DNA of 64,000 nucleotides from the NCBI RefSeq assembly GCF_030411735.1, contig NW_026848185.1, forward strand, positions 80,168-144,167. The letters are read 5' to 3'. Position 1 is the stretch's first letter. Each line of letters begins with the position of its first letter. Below, in pieces: positions 55,238 through 64,000 of this stretch. A model generated the notes under the pieces. It ran no database searches and was not told where the DNA came from. It saw only the letters and a program-made list of their open reading frames with translations. Position numbers and translations under genes: made by a program. The DNA comes from Phialemonium atrogriseum (taxonomy: Eukaryota > Ascomycota > Sordariomycetes > Cephalothecales > Cephalothecaceae).

Positions 55238-57349
55238 ATGGCCGAGGACTCGGACCGGGGTTCCTCGGCGGCTGGCAGCCCCCATTCGGCCCACTTGCCG
55301 CCGAAGAAAAACACGAGGTCTCGGACCGGCTGTCTCAACTGTCGGAAGCGGAAGCGGAAGTGCGATGAAGGCCGCCCGGCTTGCGTGGCTTGCTCTCGCC
55401 GCAACGAGACCTGCGAGTGGGGAATCAAGGTCACCTTCCGGGACGAGAACGCGTTTTCCATCGTCAGGGACCATCGGTCCATGACAAGAGGTTCCAGGAA
55501 ACGGCCGCGGTCCTACGAGATCACGGATGTGACCGACGAGGTGTCTCGAAGCTACCATCAACCATCGCCGTCCAACACCTCCTTCAACTACTTTGAAGCC
55601 AGCCCGGAGCCGCTCATCAATGCCCCGTCAAACAGCCAGTATGCTGCATCACTCGCATATGGCCATGTATCGCCCGAGAGATCATCTCTATCCTCGGCAA
55701 CCGCTCCTGGACCGCTGTTTTCGCATGCACACCTTCCCAAGCCTGCTGCTGCCAGGCTGTCTAGCAGCATACCGCATCCGCAGTTCCAGTCGTCACCATC
55801 CCCTAGTATTCCCACCGAAAGCGCCGTGGCCACCCTGATGTCTCTCAGCCGAGGTAGTCCAGGTAATCAAAATCAAGCCACCACCGTCTCCTGCCCCGCT
55901 CAGCCCACGGCCTTTCCCAACAATAATAACATCCACCCATCACCGGGCATCCAGGGCTACATCGACCAACTGCCATCGCCAGAAGGGTCCTACGACGATG
56001 GCATTTTCCGGCCGGGGTCGGTGTACCACGAGCTCCACTCGACCCTGAGGAACCACCTCATCCACGAGGTGCGCTCAAGCGGCCCGACGCGGCCGGGAAC
56101 ACCTGCACTAGAGAGTCAAGGGCGAGCACCAAGGGAGACCGCCGACGTCGACGCGCTCAACTCGGCCGAACCCCCCAGCGCCGCCGAGTGGCCGGCATCC
56201 CTGTCGGACGACAATGAAGCCCCCGCGCTGTCTCAAGAGGAGGAGTGCCTGCTCTGGAAGAACTGGATCGAGGAGATTTCACCCTGGGTTGACAAGTTTG
56301 ACAGCCAGCGACACTTCTTACACTCCCTCCTTCCCATGGCCCGGTCAAACAAACACCTAAAGTACTCGATGCTGGCCCTGTCGGCGCGGCAGCTGGAGAG
56401 AAAAGACCCTAGCCTGCCGACGGATCGAAGCCTGGCTCTCTACCAGCAGGCAATCCACCTGCTCCTCCCCCTGCTGCACACGCGCACCACAGCCGTCATC
56501 GCGTCGTGCGTCGTCCTGTGCGTGCTCGAGATGCTCAGCTGCTCGCCTAAGGCGTGGAGGCGGCACCTCGACGGGTGCGCGAGCCTCATGCAGGCAGTGG
56601 GCATCAACGGGTTCGTCGGCGGGGTGGAGCAGGCACTGTTCTGGTGCTTTGCCCGGATGGACGTGTGCGGCGGCCTGATATCCTCGGTCAAGACGCTGAT
56701 TCCCGTGGGCAGCTGGGCCACCAAGATCGACCTCGACGCCGACGTGGGGCTGTTACGGTCGACCAAGGGGTTCGACATGTGCGCCAACCACGTCGTGTAT
56801 CTCGTCGCGCAGGTGCTCGACCTCCTGGCCCCCTCAGTCAACGCCCCGCACGGGGTCACGGTCGGGATCGAGCCCCGGACCGACCAGCCGTTCAAGACGC
56901 GTTGGCTGAAGCTCTGGCGCCATCTCCAAGACTGGCACGACCGGCGACCTCCGGAGATGCACAACGTTATGTCCATCCCGTCGTCCGACTCCAGCCCCTT
57001 CCCCACGATCCTGTACAGCAACCCGGCCGCCATCTCGGGCAACCAGCTGTACCACACGGGGTCGATCCTGATGTTGCAGAACATGCCGGTATCGCTGCGC
57101 CTGACGCCACGCCCGAAGTCGATCCTGTGGCACGCGAGGCGGGTTTGCGGCATCTCGATTACGAACCACCACCATGGCGCGTGGACGAACAGCATACAGC
57201 CCTTGTGGATTGCCGGGCGATGTATGAGCCATCCGTCGGAGCATAGAGCGATTCTCGAGGTGCTTTCCAAGATTCAGAGGGAGAGTGGTTGGGCTGCTGA
57301 GTGGAGGGCTGATGATCTGAAGGAGTTTTGGGGCGAGCTGAGTGATTAG
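55238..57349 (+). CDS. Zn2Cys6 transcription factor, fungal-specific domain
   Basis: Single exon, 703 residues from the ATG at 55238; the open frame reaches 55145 but begins there with GTG. The zinc cluster is RTGCLNCRKRKRKC...CVACSRRNETCEW, with Cys32, 35, 42, 49, 52, 59 (CX2CX6CX6CX2CX6C). A long Ser/Pro-rich linker follows (about 80-300), then the regulatory domain of the fungal_trans_2 type: LLWKNWIEEISPWVDKFD, ALSARQLERK, CVVLCVLEMLS, and a C-terminal CGISITNHHHGAWTNS. Nuclear regulator. It is flanked by the divergent sugar transporter and the convergent transketolase gene (109 bp between stops), so control of the cluster is a sensible inference. Confidence 0.92.
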   Translation: MAEDSDRGSSAAGSPHSAHLPPKKNTRSRTGCLNCRKRKRKCDEGRPACVACSRRNETCEWGIKVTFRDENAFSIVRDHRSMTRGSRKRPRSYEITDVTDEVSRSYHQPSPSNTSFNYFEASPEPLINAPSNSQYAASLAYGHVSPERSSLSSATAPGPLFSHAHLPKPAAARLSSSIPHPQFQSSPSPSIPTESAVATLMSLSRGSPGNQNQATTVSCPAQPTAFPNNNNIHPSPGIQGYIDQLPSPEGSYDDGIFRPGSVYHELHSTLRNHLIHEVRSSGPTRPGTPALESQGRAPRETADVDALNSAEPPSAAEWPASLSDDNEAPALSQEEECLLWKNWIEEISPWVDKFDSQRHFLHSLLPMARSNKHLKYSMLALSARQLERKDPSLPTDRSLALYQQAIHLLLPLLHTRTTAVIASCVVLCVLEMLSCSPKAWRRHLDGCASLMQAVGINGFVGGVEQALFWCFARMDVCGGLISSVKTLIPVGSWATKIDLDADVGLLRSTKGFDMCANHVVYLVAQVLDLLAPSVNAPHGVTVGIEPRTDQPFKTRWLKLWRHLQDWHDRRPPEMHNVMSIPSSDSSPFPTILYSNPAAISGNQLYHTGSILMLQNMPVSLRLTPRPKSILWHARRVCGISITNHHHGAWTNSIQPLWIAGRCMSHPSEHRAILEVLSKIQRESGWAAEWRADDLKEFWGELSD

Positions 57350-57458
57350 TGACCATGAGCATGGTTGATGCGACGGATTTCTTTAATTACATGAGAAACG
57401 CAAACTCTGTATATTCTAATTACCTACCTAGTATCAAGTCTCCTCACCCGATCTCTCC

Positions 57459-59837
57459 CTAGTGCTTCACCACATTCAAGTCCCTAAAGTCCCCTCTCAA
57501 AATCGCCACCCCCTTCTCCCTAACCTCCTCCACCAACCCAGCAACCCGACGAGCAATAACCTCCCCATCAAACCCAAAGTACTCATAAGCCGCCTTCCCA
57601 GGCAGCGAGTGCCCAAAGCTCTTCATCGAGTACCCCGCATCAGCATACCTCTCCCACCCATTAACCGCATACGCTTCCACCACCACGCGCAGCGCATCAC
57701 CCAACACCGCTCTCCTATACTCAGGCGACTGTGCCTCAAACAGCCTCTGGCAGGGAAAGCTAACCACCCTAACCCGCAGCCCAACCTCCCTCCGCAGCAC
57801 CTCCCTCGCCTGCACCACAAACCCCATCTCGGACCCCACGCCAAGCAGCGTGACATCCGCCCCAACCTCCTCGACAAACACATACGCGCCCCTCCGGACA
57901 CCATCTCGGCTCGAATAGGCCGGGAACTGCGGCAGGTTCTGGCGCGACAGGGAGACGATTGTCGGCGAGGACGTGGCCTCGAGCGCGGCAGTGAAGGCGC
58001 CGGCCGTCTCCTCGCTGTCGCAGGGACGGATGTAGAGGAGGTTCGGCATGGCCCTGTAAAGCGCCGGGAGGGCGATGGGCTGGTGGGTTGGGCCGTCCTC
58101 GCCGGTGCCGATGGAGTCGTGGGTTGCGATGTGGATTTGCTGGAGGCCTTGGAGGGCTGCCATGCGGATGCCGGGGGCGGCGTACTGTGGGGGGGTTGTT
58201 AGGGACCGGGACTATGTAATCGTGGTTATTGGCACTTACGAGGTAGAACATGAAGAAGCTGGACGTCACGGGCAGGATGGTGCCTTTGTTGAAGGCGGCG
58301 AGCCCGTTGGAGATGGACGCCATGGCGTGCTCGCGGATGCCCCAGTGGATGTATCGGCCGGTGTAGTTGCCGTTGATACCGCATTGCGTCTTCAGCTCGG
58401 GCTACAAGGATGTTAGATGGTGGTCTTGACCGTCTGAACTTTGGATATCAGTTAGCACTCACATGCTGGAAATCCACCTTGCCCTTCCAGATCATGTTGA
58501 CAGACGGCGACAGATCCGCCGTGCCGACCATCATATTCTTCAGCTGCGACGCCAGGGGGTTGCACACGAGCCCCGCCGACTTCCTTGATGCCGTCGGCGC
58601 GGTGGGGAAGCTCTCCTTTGCGGGGATCAAACTCCTCCAGTCATCCGTCATCTCCCCCCGAACCCGCTTCTGGAACTCGGCATGCAGCTCGGGGAACTCC
58701 CCTGCGTAACCGGCAACCACGCGCCCCCACTCCTCCTCGATAGCCCTGCCGCGTGGCTTGACGTCTCGGAAGAAGTCGTACACCTCCTCGCCGACCACGA
58801 AATGCTCTTCCGGGTTCATGCCGAACCCGCGCTTGATATTCGCCACTTCGTCAGCGCCGTACGCAGCCCCGTGTGCCTTCGCATCGCCAGCCACTTTGCT
58901 CCCGACGCCGATGACGGTACGGATATTGATGAAAGTCGGCCTGTCCCTGCTCTCCCTAGCCGCCTGCAGTGCCGACACGATACCCTCGACGTCGTAGCAC
59001 CCATCATCCACCTCGATCACGTTCCACTGGCACGCGCGCATCTTTGCATTGACGTCCTCCGAGTTGCACAAATCGACACTTCCATCGCAGGTAATCTGGT
59101 TGTTGTCGTACAGCACAACGAGGTTATTCAGCCTCCAATGGCCAGCCAGCTGGATTGCCTCCAGGGCGACGCCCTCCTGCAGACACGCGTCGCCGATCAT
59201 GCAGTACGTCATATTATCGACGACCGAGTAGCCCGGCTGGTTATACGTAGCGCCAAGGTGCTTAGTCGCCATCGCGAGGCCCACGGCATTGGCGATTCCC
59301 TGGCCGAGGGGGCCGGTGGTGACTTCGATGCCGTCGTGCTCGATCTCGGGATGGCCGGGGCAGATGGAGTCGGTCCGGGCGGAATGGTACGACTTCAGCT
59401 GGTCCATGGTCATGGCGGAGTAGCCGGTCAGGTGCAGGAAGGCGTATTGGAAGAGGCATGTGTGTCCGTTGGAGAGGACGAAGCGGTCGCGGTTGAAGAA
59501 GGAAGGGTTCGACGGGGAGTAGCGCATCACGTATTTCCACAGTGCTACGCCGATGGCTGCCATGCCCATGGCGCTCCTTTTTTTTTCTTGTCAGCATCTC
59601 AAGTTTGGGTTCCGGTGGTTCTGTTCAGGGGATGTTTGCTTACCCCGGGTGGCCCCCCTTGAACTGCTCGCAAAGATCTGCGATAAGGCATCTGAATGTC
59701 CGCAGGACCAGGTCAACCTGCTCCTTCTCATCTTTTCCGAGTTGAAACCGAGATTTCTCTTTTAGCTTCTTCACAGTGGTGTCTGATCGGATGGGAAGCT
59801 GGCCCTGGGGCTCTGTTTGGAGCGCACTTGGAGACAT
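57459..59837 (-). CDS. Transketolase / dihydroxyacetone synthase-like enzyme
   Basis: Thiamine-diphosphate enzyme transferring two-carbon ketol units. Four exons (59644-59837, 58463-59576, 58240-58401, 57459-58184) sum to 2196 nt, 731 residues. Motifs: GGHPGSAMGMA across intron 1, HLTGYSAMTMDQLKSYH, GHPEIEHDGIEVTTGPLGQG, the ThDP site GDACLQEGVALEA to NNQITCDG, central GRYIHWGIREHAM, THDSIGTGEDGPTHQP and the C-terminal GVGSEMGFVV. It lacks an obvious peroxisomal C-terminal signal (ends NVVKH). The sequence is closer in feel to the DAS-like or cluster-associated branch than to housekeeping transketolase, but that is a judgement. Divergent from the SDR gene. Confidence 0.93.
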
Positions 59838-60488
59838 GACTTGGTAGACGGTAATTATTTACTTGAGACCAACAACAAGGAGAGCGAGGTGCCAGCTGTG
59901 TTGACTGACTTGATCTCAAACTGTAATTAAATCCTCAGTCAAAGATATAACCCGACGCATGCTTTCATGGTCCATTTCATTTCCGCGGGTTCTTATCATA
60001 CCAATAAATACCTCCCACGCTAGCAGCGGAATCCATCTTGCTTATCCAGTGTTGGACATCGGCTAGGTCACCTGTAGCCGAAGCAAGTTCGTGTTGCGCA
60101 TAGGATTTCCTTTTCGGGACACTTTTGTTCGCTTCCAACTACCCGCCCGCCCAGCTACCCGCCAAAGAGGGTCGAGATAGCGCCAGGGGGTGGCGGAAGT
60201 GCTAACGACGATTTAGTAAGAAATGCATCGAGACCTGCGCCCCAGCTTTATGAAATCATCCGGGCACTTTATTTAGCATCTGGTCTGGACCACTGGCGGC
60301 CAAAGAGGAGCCTGGAAGGTGTAGGTATTTAATTCGAATCGGTGCCGCCTTGCCTGTCGCGCAAGGCCCACGATAATCACAGCTTGACCACCCTACCTCG
60401 TTGTATTTCCCATTTGCCAATTCACTTACAGTTGCCGATTCCCCATAATCATAATCAGAAGACCAGAAGTCTTCCGTGACCAGTCACC
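59838..60488. promoter_or_regulatory. Shared divergent promoter, transketolase / SDR
   Basis: 651 bp between divergent start codons (59837 and 60489). No specific site assigned. Confidence 0.5.
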
Positions 60489-61529
60489 ATGACGCCACCA
60501 ACAGCCATCAGCGATGTCGACCAGGAACCAGTCCCATCGGATACCTTCTCCCAATCTTCGGTGACGACAGTGTCGTCCTCCCTCCCGACCCCCCAGCTCC
60601 TCTCCCTCTCAGGCAAGACCATCGCCATCACCGGCGGCGGTCGCGGTCTCGGGATAACCCTCGCCCTCGCGGTCCTCGAAGCGGGCGGCCACGTCGCCTG
60701 CCTGGACCTCCTCCCGTCGCCCTCGCCCGTCGAATGGGCCCAGCTATCGAAGCTCGCCAAGGCGTCCAATCTCTCTATCTCGTACCATCGCTGCGACATC
60801 ACCGACGAGGGAGCGATGCGGCAGATCTTGTCTGGCATCGCCGACGAGGGAGACCGGCGCAATGCGCCCTTCGCGGGGACGATCGCCTGCGCCGGCATCC
60901 AACAGAAGACGCCGGCTCTGGAGTACCCCGTGGCTGACTTTGAGCGCATGCTGAGGGTGAACGTCACGGGCACGTTTGTCACCTGCAAGCAGAGCGCGAG
61001 GGTGCTGGTCGAGAGGAAGCTGCCCGGGAGTATCATGATGGTGGCGAGCATGTCGGGCCAGATAGCGAACAGGGTGAGTTGGTTTTTATACACAGCCGAG
61101 CAGGATACCTAGACTAACCATGTTGCTTTTTTAGGGGTTGACCTGCACGGCATACAACACGAGCAAGGCGGCACTGCATCAGATGTGTCGGTCCCTGGCG
61201 CAGGAATGGGGCCAATACGGCATTCGGGTCAACACGCTCTCCCCAGGGGTATGTCACATTTTATTGTCCTTCTTTTATACCGAAGGACAAGACTTTCCCG
61301 TGTTCTACACCTTACTAACCACCTCCAGTATATCCGAACGGCAATGACCGACGCACTCCTCCAGGCAGAACCCGATGTCGAGACGACATGGATGCAAGGT
61401 GCCATGCTTGGCCGGCTGGGCGTGCCTGATGACTTTAAGGCTTCGGCTGTGTTCTTGCTTTCGGAAGGAAGCTCCTTCGTAACGGGTACTGACTTGCGAG
61501 TAGACGGTGGGCATTGCGCGTCAGCATAG
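60489..61529 (+). CDS. Short-chain dehydrogenase/reductase, sorbose-reductase/polyol-dehydrogenase type
   Basis: NAD(P)-dependent SDR. Three exons (60489-61073, 61135-61248, 61329-61529) sum to 900 nt, 299 residues. The N-terminal extension is about 40 residues, then the Rossmann motif TGGGRGLG (48-55), CAGIQ (NAG equivalent), VNVTGTF, VASMSG carrying the catalytic Ser, and YxxxK as Tyr202-NTS-Lys206. The segment RVNTLSPGYIRTAMT is typical of fungal mannitol, D-arabinitol and sorbose reductases. It probably interconverts a polyol and a ketose. Neighbouring sugar transporter, transketolase and regulator fit such a role. Confidence 0.93.
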
Positions 61530-62472
61530 TTGGGGTGTTTGTTACAAGATAATTAGAGTCAGGGGTTGGATTAATTGGTAGGGATAGATTTTGGCACTTA
61601 TCAGGTTTTCAGCGTTAGCGGTAGCATCATATCGAGCATCACCATGCCAAACACCACATCTTTTTTTCTTCGGTGATCGTGATGTCAGCATCCAGCAGAC
61701 GCCTCCACGCTGCCAACAATCCCAAAGATACATGCGTCATGATCCGCAATGACGATTTGTGGGGGGGAATACGGTGGCTACTTTCACTCCCGGTGGTCGG
61801 GACAGGATGGAATGACCATAGCTACTTACTGTCGCTCTTTTCGCTGCTGGGAGGGATGTCTCCGATCAGTTTCTCCTCGAATGTCATTTATCAGGGGCGT
61901 GATCTAGTCACCAAGAGCATCGCCCCCGACATTGCCGACGAATCGACCCTACCGAAACACTCTTTCAGGCAATTCCAGGCTACCACAGAGCACGGCCGGT
62001 CTCGGTCGCACAAGCCGCTAGCATTACCGGTCCGGGTCGATCTGTGATCGGATACTCCGCAATTAACGCCTGCGCTTTTACTTTCCCAATCAGGAAGTTC
62101 TAGCCACCAACAGCATCCGCCGCTAAAATGACTCGTATACGTATTTCGGATGCAACGGTTTGCGGATAGGGGTTGAAGAAGCTTGATCCCGTCGGTTGTC
62201 CTAGCCGCTCATGACCCGAGGTGGTGGCTGATCAGCCGACGATGTTCCTGTGTCGTATCCGAAACTTCAACAGCTGACCAGAGTCGCACGAGCGAGCTAC
62301 AACATGTGCATTGAAGGACGGAATATCTTCAAAGCGAGAAACGGGAGATTCGATCCGGGACATGCTAATTGACTTGGCAGATATCAATGTTTTATGTGTC
62401 ATATAATTATCCCTCTGACTGAGCGAGAACGCCAACAGGTATGCCTTGCTCAGCCATGCTCGCGGATCCCCC
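61530..62472. other. Intergenic between convergent genes
   Basis: About 940 bp between the convergent SDR and membrane-protein genes. No gene supported; a frame at 61673-62047 has no recognisable features. Confidence 0.4.
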
Positions 62473-63498
62473 TCAGGCGACGGGACCTCTGGCTTTCACT
62501 TCCATCATTCGCCTTCGGTCCATGCGGTCACTGATAGCCTTGATCCATTCCCTAACAAACTTGAGCAAAAACAGCAACAGCAGCCAAAAAGCCAGCGCGA
62601 ACGTGATGGCCAGAATGGTAAGACTCGACCACCGGCAGAAGGTCCAATAGCCGGTCCACCGCGACTCAACATCCAGTGCCTCGGCGGACATCTCAACCTG
62701 CATCGCGCTCAACACCACCGAGAAAGTCGCGAACGAAAAGAGCATCGGCGTGTAAAACGTCGAAAAGTAATCGCCGTACTGGGCGTACACGCGATGAAAG
62801 CTCGTCTTTCCCAGCAAGAACTTGCAGTAGAAGTTCAGCCTCGTCAGGCGAATCTCTCCGTAGCCGTAGCGGCCGGACACGTCCTCGTCGGGGATATTTT
62901 CGAAATGCGAGAGGAAGTCGACGAAGGCCGCGAACGTGACGTCTCCGGGTATCAGCTGGAGGGCCTCGCTTGTCGCGATGCGGAAGTCGGACTCGTACCG
63001 CACGAGTGAGCGGTACGTTCGCAGGTAGCCGAAGATGGCTCGGAGGAGGGCGTCCTGTCCCGCCGACCAGGGGGTCTCGGGGGGGAGGAATGCCTGCCAG
63101 AACCGGTGGGAGAGGATGTACTTGGGGATGGGCTTGATGAAGATCCGGCCGTGGTGCCAGATGAGATGCAGACGGGGGTCTTCGGTGACGACGATGGAGC
63201 GGCCCTTGACGGCTTGACGATGCAGGGGCGAGATGCTTTTGCTGTCTTGCTTTGACATGATCCAGAGATATCCCGATATCTCTTCGAGGTCCCCGAGGAG
63301 GAATTCTTTTTCCAGCAGCCCCCGAACTGCGTGTCTCTGCGTCGTGAGGATTCGTGGCTGGCCGGGTAGTCGAAGCGGTGGGGACTGCGCTGTGATTGGC
63401 AACACGAGGGAATCGAGTTCGGTGTTTAATTGGTGTGCCACTGGAAACGGCGGGTGGTCCATGGCAGCATCTCTCCTCTTCGGGTTGGCTGTGGACAT
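62473..63498 (-). CDS. Two-pass membrane protein, probably DUF6601
   Basis: Single exon, 341 residues from the ATG at 63498; an ATG at 63543 would add 15 residues. Soluble N-terminal part of about 230 residues contains RLHLIWHHGRIFIKPIPKYI, FWQAFL and GYLRTYRSLVRYESDF, typical of a fungal family often listed as DUF6601. Then come RYGYGEIRLTRLNFYCKFL, YAQYGDYFSTFYTPMLF and two hydrophobic segments (LFSFATFSVVLSAM and ITFALAFWLLLLFLLKF). Function unknown; an intracellular membrane location is likely. A 76-bp diverged duplicate of its 5' end lies 374 bp away, in the upstream sequence. Confidence 0.8.
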   Translation of the reverse strand: MSTANPKRRDAAMDHPPFPVAHQLNTELDSLVLPITAQSPPLRLPGQPRILTTQRHAVRGLLEKEFLLGDLEEISGYLWIMSKQDSKSISPLHRQAVKGRSIVVTEDPRLHLIWHHGRIFIKPIPKYILSHRFWQAFLPPETPWSAGQDALLRAIFGYLRTYRSLVRYESDFRIATSEALQLIPGDVTFAAFVDFLSHFENIPDEDVSGRYGYGEIRLTRLNFYCKFLLGKTSFHRVYAQYGDYFSTFYTPMLFSFATFSVVLSAMQVEMSAEALDVESRWTGYWTFCRWSSLTILAITFALAFWLLLLFLLKFVREWIKAISDRMDRRRMMEVKARGPVA

Positions 63499-63827
63499 GA
63501 CGACCACTTCCGATTGATGGCATCTGGCCGCTGAGGGGGGCATTGACGACAAATGTACTATGCAGTATACCTTAGGAGCAGCTGAAGAACAGTGCATGCA
63601 TTTATGTTCTGCATGTGCCATCGCGGACAAACCAATCATTCGAGGCCACGCAGTGATGGTGGTTACAACCAGGCTGCAGGCAACAATATATAGCTATGTC
63701 GCATTGCCGTCTAATCTGAACGGTATGGAAAGCATTGGGCATTTACAATCCTAAAGAATAAATACCTTGATACTAGCATTGCTCACAAGTCACAGACTGC
63801 AGCCTCCCACCAAAACAAAAACAGTAG

Positions 63828-63903
63828 GTGGTCCATGGCAGCATCTATCCCCTTTAGGTTAGCAATGGGCATGACAACCACTCCCAATTGATGGCATCTA
63901 GCC
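63828..63903 (+). repeat. Diverged direct copy of 63454-63529
   Basis: 76 bp aligning without gaps to the 5' end of the membrane-protein gene, 12 mismatches. Seven of the 12 are C-to-T or G-to-A in the copy, compatible with RIP-like decay but not exclusively so. Confidence 0.85.
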
Positions 63904-63943
63904 TTTTTTTTTTTTTTTTGGTGGGGGGGGGGGGGGGGGGGGG
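63904..63943 (+). repeat. Poly-T then poly-G run near the sequence end
   Basis: About 16 T followed by GGTG and about 21 G, then C5 and A-rich sequence. Such a run at the very end suggests a contig end or sequencing artefact and not biology. Confidence 0.7.
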
Positions 63944-64000
63944 CCCCCGTGGAACAAAAAATTAAAAAAACAAGGCGGCGGTCGGATGGGGGGCTCTGGT

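Larger units (their letters stand above)
63499..64000. other. Upstream flank and low-quality end of window
   Basis: About 500 bp upstream of the last gene. It contains the duplicated fragment (63828-63903) and then homopolymers. No gene supported. Confidence 0.5.

Noticed and set aside
57462..59662. Long plus-strand open frames (57462-58202, 58682-59662) opposite the transketolase
   Set aside because: They are antisense shadows of a GC-rich coding region; the minus strand has clear transketolase motifs and phase-consistent introns.
1..64000. CRISPR arrays, rRNA, insertion sequences or bacterial operons
   Set aside because: None seen; spliced genes and fungal families show a eukaryotic nuclear origin. 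Tandem repeats present are simple microsatellites or minisatellites.

Overview
The window is nuclear DNA of a filamentous ascomycete (Pezizomycotina). Genes are interrupted by short GT-AG introns, mostly 50-90 nt and often preceded by CTAAC/CTGAC-like branch sites. Two Zn2Cys6 regulators, F-box/ankyrin and SLIP-GC-like GTPase proteins, LaeA-type methyltransferases, a P450, several MFS transporters and a set of secreted plant-wall and protein-degrading enzymes are typical of a plant-associated or saprotrophic fungus. No genus is claimed. Exon boundaries below were built by hand from splice signals and reading-frame phase. For most genes the exon lengths sum to a multiple of three, which supports the models.

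Layout. 1-6.0 kb: a multi-exon dynamin/SLIP-GC-like GTPase, then a relic of a BBE-type FAD oxidase. 6.0-9.4 kb: a GPI-anchored secreted protein, a CE3 acetylxylan esterase and a DUF924 protein. 10-14.2 kb: a secreted beta-lactamase-fold protein that has lost its catalytic residues, and a Zn2Cys6 regulator. 15.9-26.2 kb: a gene-poor stretch with a small secreted protein, an AAA-ATPase relic, a G1 glutamic peptidase, a small membrane protein, a secreted isochorismatase-type hydrolase and a secreted tungstate-binding-like protein. 27-38.4 kb: a broken LaeA-like methyltransferase, an F-box/ankyrin protein, a broken dynamin-type GTPase, an intact LaeA-like methyltransferase and, next to it on the same strand, a P450. 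38.9-51.5 kb: a small tail-anchored protein, a 98-residue predicted N-myristoylated protein, a monocarboxylate-type transporter, a fructosamine-kinase pseudogene, a GH11 xylanase, a cysteine-rich secreted protein, a threonine aldolase and a DHA1-type MFS transporter. 51.7-61.5 kb: a second 98-residue myristoyl-type protein, then a sugar transporter, a Zn2Cys6 regulator, a transketolase/dihydroxyacetone-synthase-like enzyme and an SDR arranged around two divergent promoters. This looks like a sugar/polyol utilisation cluster. 62.5-64 kb: a membrane protein (probably DUF6601), a diverged duplicate of its own 5' end, and a homopolymer-rich, probably unreliable sequence end.

The most notable points are: (i) two 98-residue proteins of the same architecture, 11 kb apart, each downstream of an MFS gene, which may be an undescribed small family; (ii) five gene relics or pseudogenes with readable lesions; (iii) a pseudo-beta-lactamase with the SxxK and YxN positions changed; (iv) the regulator/transporter/transketolase/SDR cluster; (v) GGCTAA (XlnR/Xyr1-type) sites upstream of both xylan-degrading genes.
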